Shown in pieces: positions 6,464 through 9,637 of a stretch of DNA of 9,637 nt. How positions within the stretch are numbered: the first letter of the stretch is position 1; each line of letters starts with the position of its first letter. Below the pieces are notes generated by a model. It worked only from the letters and a program-made list of their open reading frames with translations. It did not search any database and was not told the DNA's origin. The stretch is taken from the NCBI GenBank assembly GCA_964468685.1, contig CAYXUH010000072.1:1-9637 (forward strand), written 5' to 3'. The stretch is from UBA6078 sp964468685. Its GTDB lineage: Bacteria; Desulfobacterota; Syntrophia; Syntrophales; UBA2210. The translations under genes were made by a program, and so were the position numbers.

Positions 6464-6742
6464 GAATAAACACCTTTTGCACCGTAATTTCCGGGATGAA
6501 CCCCGGACCAAATTCTGAGCACAACAACACTGCCGCAGCAAGCCACGAATCTGTTGTTCCTCCTAACACGATACCAACACCAATTTCAAGGTGCATGGGA
6601 GAAAGATATTGCCAAAGATTGCCGTATTGTATTAGACTTACACAAAATAAGCATCTATCCGGGACACCGTATCCGTCATGGCTGCCGGATACACCAACCA
6701 GGGGCCTCCCCTCCCGCGTCAGGCTTTTGAAAACAGGGTGCC
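6464..6742. other. Divergent intergenic region between the DHH phosphoesterase and cdaA
   Basis: These 279 bases separate two diverging genes and must hold the start signals for at least one of them. An AT-rich core lies around 6605-6660. A 7-bp inverted repeat, TATCCGG (6656-6662) with 6685-6691, sits 52 bases before the cyclase start. A short palindrome AGGGG-CCT-CCCCT follows near 6703-6715. No convincing -35/-10 pair or known riboswitch fold could be assigned by eye. Confidence 0.4.
6471..6477 (-). promoter_or_regulatory. Ribosome binding site selecting the DHH-protein start at 6463
   Basis: The minus strand reads AAAGGTG seven bases before an ATG-ATG pair (6463 and 6460). This supports the 352- or 351-residue protein over the longer frame that begins at 6541. 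Confidence 0.65.
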
Positions 6743-8185
6743 ATGGGAAATCATCTCTTCCAACTAGTTAATACGATACGAATTTCCGATCTTCTGGATA
6801 TCGCGATTATCACCATATTCTCATACATCGTCCTGGTGTGGTTCAAGAAAACGGCATCTCGATTCGTACTGATCGGGATCTTCATCCTTGCTGTGATATA
6901 TGCCATCGCCCGGATTTTTCATCTGTACATCACCGAATACGTCCTCCAGGGATTCTTCGCCATCCTGGTCATCGCCATGATCGTTATATTCCAGGAAGAC
7001 CTCCGCAGATTCTTCGAGCGTCTCGCCACATGGAGATTCACCCGAAAAGGTTCTCTCGACGCATCGCTACACGATGATGCCGAAATCATCAATCGCGCGG
7101 TTGCCCGAATCGCAAAGAACCGCCGCGGAGCACTCCTTGTCCTCAAAGGCGATGACTTTCTGGAGCGCCACCTCAAAGGAGGTTTTGATCTCAAAGGAAT
7201 CCTGAGTGAGGCCATCCTTGAGAGTATCTTCGATATCCATTCAATAGGACATGACGGCGCGGCTGTCATTGAAGGGGGGAGGATTGCCCGGTTCGGCTGC
7301 CACCTGCCCCTCTCGGTAAACCCATCGAAATTAGGCAATCTTGGCCTGCGGCACACGGCCGCGCTTGGCCTGTCGGAGCGGTGCGATGCCCTCTGCATCG
7401 TCGTTTCGGAAGAGCGCGGGACCGTTTCCATCGCACGGGAGGGGACACTCAAAAGGCTTCATAACCCGGGGGATCTGCTCTCTATCCTTGAGCAGTTTTA
7501 CCGTGGGGGAGACCCTGGAAAAGAGAGCGGGGGATGGTTGCGGTGGATCGGCGAAAACTGGGGGGAGAAGGCCGTCGCGATCCTGCTCGCCTGCGGCCTG
7601 TGGCTCGCCTTCGGATATCAGACCGAGAGTATCAGACGCGACTACGTGAGACCCATCGTGTCTCGGAACCTTCCAGCAGACTGGATCATCGAGGGACAAA
7701 AGCCGAAAGAAACAACGGTAACCTTCGTGGGCTCGAAACAGGCATTTGGTCTCCTCAACGAAGATTCATTGAGTGTTACGCTGGATATGACCGGGGTCAA
7801 AGAAGGGCGGCAGGAGCTGCCGATAGGAAACAATAATATTCAGTACCCTTCCAACGTGAAGGTTGTCGGCATCAACCCAAATAAAATACGATTCGTCGCG
7901 CATATGCTTACCCATTTTGAGGCGCCCATTGACGTCAAGCTCTCCGGGGCCCTTCCCAAAGGGCTGATCCTCCGGAAAGTCACCGTTTCTCCCGCCTCGG
8001 TCCAGCTCAAGGCGCCTAAAAAAGATATTAAGAATATCAAGATTACAACGGAGCTGATCAACCTCCGGGAAATAACCGCCACAACAAAGCTGGAGCCGCA
8101 ACTCACAGTCCCCCCGAAGGCCCAGTTTGTCGAAGGGGAACCGCCCTCGGTAGAGGTAACCATAGAGGTAGGACCATCAAAGTAG
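6743..8185 (+). CDS. cdaA: Di-adenylate cyclase CdaA fused to a YbbR/CdaR-type domain
   Basis: The 480-residue membrane protein should make c-di-AMP from two ATP. Three N-terminal membrane helices (about 17-34, 40-58, 68-84) lead to the DAC domain (about 90-250). The DAC domain has the DGA motif at 171-173 (HDGAAVIEGG), GLRHTAALGLSE at 201-212 where GTRHR is usual, and IVVSEERGTVSIAREG at 219-234. After a linker comes a fourth helix (about 276-292), then two YbbR-like beta repeats: about 303-386, and 392-476 beginning APIDVKLSGALPKG. In Firmicutes the YbbR protein CdaR is encoded separately, next to cdaA, and modulates the cyclase. Here both parts are one polypeptide, and the fourth helix corresponds to the CdaR anchor, placing the YbbR repeats outside the membrane. 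A typical CdaA is about 270 residues, so the length reflects the fusion. AGGGTG directly upstream is a weak, close ribosome binding site. It is divergent from a DHH phosphoesterase. Confidence 0.93.
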   Translation: MGNHLFQLVNTIRISDLLDIAIITIFSYIVLVWFKKTASRFVLIGIFILAVIYAIARIFHLYITEYVLQGFFAILVIAMIVIFQEDLRRFFERLATWRFTRKGSLDASLHDDAEIINRAVARIAKNRRGALLVLKGDDFLERHLKGGFDLKGILSEAILESIFDIHSIGHDGAAVIEGGRIARFGCHLPLSVNPSKLGNLGLRHTAALGLSERCDALCIVVSEERGTVSIAREGTLKRLHNPGDLLSILEQFYRGGDPGKESGGWLRWIGENWGEKAVAILLACGLWLAFGYQTESIRRDYVRPIVSRNLPADWIIEGQKPKETTVTFVGSKQAFGLLNEDSLSVTLDMTGVKEGRQELPIGNNNIQYPSNVKVVGINPNKIRFVAHMLTHFEAPIDVKLSGALPKGLILRKVTVSPASVQLKAPKKDIKNIKITTELINLREITATTKLEPQLTVPPKAQFVEGEPPSVEVTIEVGPSK

Positions 8186-8189
8186 AGGA

Positions 8190-8273
8190 GAAAAGGGGAC
8201 AGGCTACTTTTTTACCGTAAGTAAAGCCAGCGTGTAACGAAGGTGCCCTAAAAAAGTAGCCTGTCCCCTTTTC
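8190..8273. repeat. Perfect 25-bp inverted repeat (REP-like element, possible terminator)
   Basis: Bases 8190-8214 and 8249-8273 are exact reverse complements, with core AGGGGACAGGCTACTTTTTT and a 34-base loop. The unit fills nearly all of the 99 bases between cdaA and the MBL gene. The transcript would form a long stem ending in CCCCTTTT-CCTTTT, so it could end cdaA transcription. From memory, AGTAGCCTGTCCCC-type palindromes are often dispersed copies mobilised by REP-associated tyrosine transposases (RAYTs). That identity is inference and no such transposase is in the window. Confidence 0.8.
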
Positions 8274-8284
8274 CTTTTAATGTT

Positions 8285-9196
8285 ATGGAGATACGAATTA
8301 TTTCCACTGAATCGCTAGGCACGCGTGGCATGTGCGCTATGGTCAAGACGAAGCACCGCCGGATTCTCATCGATCCGGGGATCGCTCTCGGCTGGCTGCG
8401 GCAAGGCTTGCTCCCGCATCCCTGCCAGATTGAGCGGGGAGCGGAGATTCGGGAGCGTATTGTCCAGGCCTATTCGGAGGCGACGGACATCGTCTTCAGT
8501 CACTACCACGGCGACCACATCCCTCTCGCCAAGGCAAACCCTTACCAACTCTCACTTCAATCAGTAACGATACAACTCAAAACTATCCGGCTCTGGGGAC
8601 TGAACCCCGAACACGTGAGTCCGGTCATGCGCTCCCGGGCGAAGGCCATCGAGACGGCCGTTGATTCTGAAATTAATGTGGCGGAGGGACTGAGTGATGC
8701 CGAACTTCGTTTCTCAGAAGCAATGCCACACGGGACAGACGGTTCGGAATCAAACAAGGTGATGATGACCCGCATCGAAGAAGACGGCCATGTCTTTGTC
8801 CACGCCTCGGACATACAACTCACCGAAACCGACCCGGTTGAACGGATTATCGACTGGCATCCGGATGAGGTATTCGTCTCAGGACCGCCGCTCTACCTTC
8901 AAAGAATCTCACCCAGCGCCCGCACCAAAGCGGGGAAACACGCCCTCGCGCTTGCGGAAAAGGTGCCGATCTTAATTATCGACCACCACCTCCTGCGATC
9001 ACGGGAGGGCGTGGCGTGGCTGGATAAAATTCAGCAGAAGGCGAAGAACCGCGTCATCTGTGCCGCCGATTACCATGACAAGAAACGACGATTCCTGGAG
9101 GCCGACAGGAAACACCTCTACAACGAGATTCCTGTCCCCGACGGGTGGCACGAAGCCTATGAACAGCGGTGGAACAGAATCCGTCCAGGCGAGTAA
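8285..9196 (+). CDS. UPF0282-type metallo-beta-lactamase-fold hydrolase
   Basis: The 303-residue protein resembles the UPF0282 family, a metallo-beta-lactamase-fold group best known from archaea and with no settled substrate. The N-terminus EIRIISTESLGTRGMCAMV, followed by ILIDPGIALG (27-36), is the family signature. The metal motif HYHGDH (73-78) is complete. Further candidate ligands are His149 (PHG), Asp176 in VHASD, and Asp233/His234/His235 in IIDHHLLR. SGPPLYL (199-205) is another conserved-looking patch. No signal peptide or membrane segment is present, so it should be cytoplasmic. The first ATG is used because the family signature begins at once, yet no Shine-Dalgarno sequence precedes it: the upstream bases are the pyrimidine-rich arm of the inverted repeat. 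It is co-directional with cdaA, but the repeat may uncouple the two. A nuclease or phosphodiesterase role is possible and unproven. Confidence 0.85.
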   Translation: MEIRIISTESLGTRGMCAMVKTKHRRILIDPGIALGWLRQGLLPHPCQIERGAEIRERIVQAYSEATDIVFSHYHGDHIPLAKANPYQLSLQSVTIQLKTIRLWGLNPEHVSPVMRSRAKAIETAVDSEINVAEGLSDAELRFSEAMPHGTDGSESNKVMMTRIEEDGHVFVHASDIQLTETDPVERIIDWHPDEVFVSGPPLYLQRISPSARTKAGKHALALAEKVPILIIDHHLLRSREGVAWLDKIQQKAKNRVICAADYHDKKRRFLEADRKHLYNEIPVPDGWHEAYEQRWNRIRPGE

Positions 9197-9320
9197 AAAT
9201 ATGACGGAATTACTGTGCGATAGCAGTCATTTACCCAGCTCAGCCAGCGAACACTTTTTCTGCTGTGATCTTTTTTTTAAAAAGATTGACGCTTCCGTAA
9301 AAAGTAAAATTCGACGAATA
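9197..9320. other. Gene-free spacer after the MBL gene
   Basis: No coding region, hairpin terminator or promoter is convincing here. A T-rich run followed by A-rich sequence (about 9269-9285) and an A-rich patch at 9298-9310 precede the repeat block that fills the rest of the window. The final bases 9577-9637 hold only a 6-bp stem, CATCAA (9623-9628) with 9631-9636. Confidence 0.5.
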
Positions 9321-9422
9321 TGTCATTTCGACCCCCTTCTACTGTCATTTCGACTGAAGGGAGAAATCTTATCTTTTCAGCATGTTACGGTTTAAAGATT
9401 TCTCGTCCCGACTGGTCGGGAT
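9321..9422. repeat. Dispersed palindromic repeat block, copy 1
   Basis: Two direct copies of TGTCATTTCGA (9321-9331 and 9343-9353) are followed by a 10-bp stem, GAGAAATCTT (9361-9370) with 9395-9404. A second hairpin follows, GTCCCGAC-TG-GTCGGGAT (9405-9422). The same word set recurs in the unit at 9443-9576. Its hairpin core matches the palindrome inside the transposase at 733-750 except for the two loop bases. Confidence 0.75.
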
Positions 9423-9442
9423 GACAGGCTGAGGAGATTTCC

Positions 9443-9576
9443 AAGTAACTTACATTTAAAAAAGTAGATGAACACTTTTTTACGTTTGTCATTTCGAGGA
9501 GTGAAACGACGAGAAATCTAAGATTTCTCATCCCGATAGATCGGGATTCGAAATGACAAATTAATATAAGTTACTT
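9443..9576. repeat. Nested palindromic MITE-like unit, copy 2
   Basis: An outer 10-bp inverted repeat, AAGTAACTTA (9443-9452) with 9567-9576, encloses two modules. The first is a 9-bp hairpin, TAAAAAAGT (9457-9465) with 9474-9482. The second is a larger unit bounded by a 13-bp perfect repeat, TTTGTCATTTCGA (9485-9497) with 9548-9560. Inside it sit GAGAAATCT-A-AGATTTCTC (9511-9529) and ATCCCGA-TAGA-TCGGGAT (9530-9547). There is no coding capacity. It looks like a non-autonomous element or a composite of dispersed repeats. Confidence 0.7.
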
Positions 9577-9637
9577 CCAATTATAATGCCGCAAAGTGGC
9601 ATAGTGGGGCTTTTTACGAAACCATCAAGATTGATGC

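Noticed and set aside
6369..6596. Minus-strand open frame with a hydrophobic start (MHLEIGVGIVLGG)
   Set aside because: It lacks a ribosome binding site and overlaps the DHH gene in a different frame. It may be chance in the divergent control region.
6609..6635. Promoter for cdaA (TTGCCA with TATTAG)
   Set aside because: The spacer is only 15 bases and both boxes are weak, so it is not better than chance in AT-rich DNA.
6919..7452. Long minus-strand open frame opposite cdaA
   Set aside because: It is Arg/Ser/Pro-rich with no recognisable domain, as expected of antisense to a GC-rich coding gene whose plus-strand frame is clearly real.
9321..9576. CRISPR array
   Set aside because: The repeated words are unevenly spaced, palindromic and nested, with no regular spacers and no cas genes nearby.

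Overview
The window looks like a piece of a mesophilic bacterial chromosome, probably Deltaproteobacteria/Desulfobacterota or a similar lineage. The evidence is moderate GC, standard genetic code (TAG, TAA and TGA all end real genes), a CdaA-type di-adenylate cyclase, a UPF0282 metallo-hydrolase and many small dispersed palindromic repeats. The taxonomic guess is inference from gene content and repeat style. No rRNA, tRNA or CRISPR array was seen.

Region 1 (1-1546) is decayed accessory DNA. The end of a small membrane-protein gene carries two in-frame TGA codons and is cut off at base 285 by an IS3-family insertion sequence. The IS has an intact orfA with a GTG start and an A7 frameshift site. 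Its orfB is broken twice: by a short palindrome (net +10 nt) near 734-749 and by a 23-nt insertion at 1335-1357. The right end of the IS is missing, and the element runs directly into the 3' end of the next gene.

Region 2 (1544-3653) holds a minus-strand UDP-glucuronate 4-epimerase-like gene for surface polysaccharide precursors. A 379-base intergenic stretch follows, with a MITE-like palindromic unit and a plausible sigma-70 promoter, and then a plus-strand secreted protein of unknown function.

Region 3 (6463 down to 3681, minus strand) is a co-directional set: a DHH/DHHA1 phosphoesterase, a PaaI-type hotdog thioesterase, a FabG-like SDR oxidoreductase and a small GIY-YIG protein. Gaps of 43 and 55 bases join the last three, so they may be one operon.

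Region 4 (6743-9196, plus strand) begins divergently from the DHH gene, with 279 bases between the two starts. It holds a di-adenylate cyclase (CdaA) fused to its usual partner, a YbbR-repeat (CdaR) domain, in one 480-residue membrane protein. Its neighbours are the DHH phosphoesterase on one side and a UPF0282 metallo-beta-lactamase-fold protein on the other. This suggests a c-di-AMP synthesis and breakdown locus. A perfect 25-bp inverted repeat fills most of the gap between the cyclase and the MBL gene. The window ends in a gene-free 441-base tail of nested palindromes, some sharing a core with the palindrome found inside the transposase.
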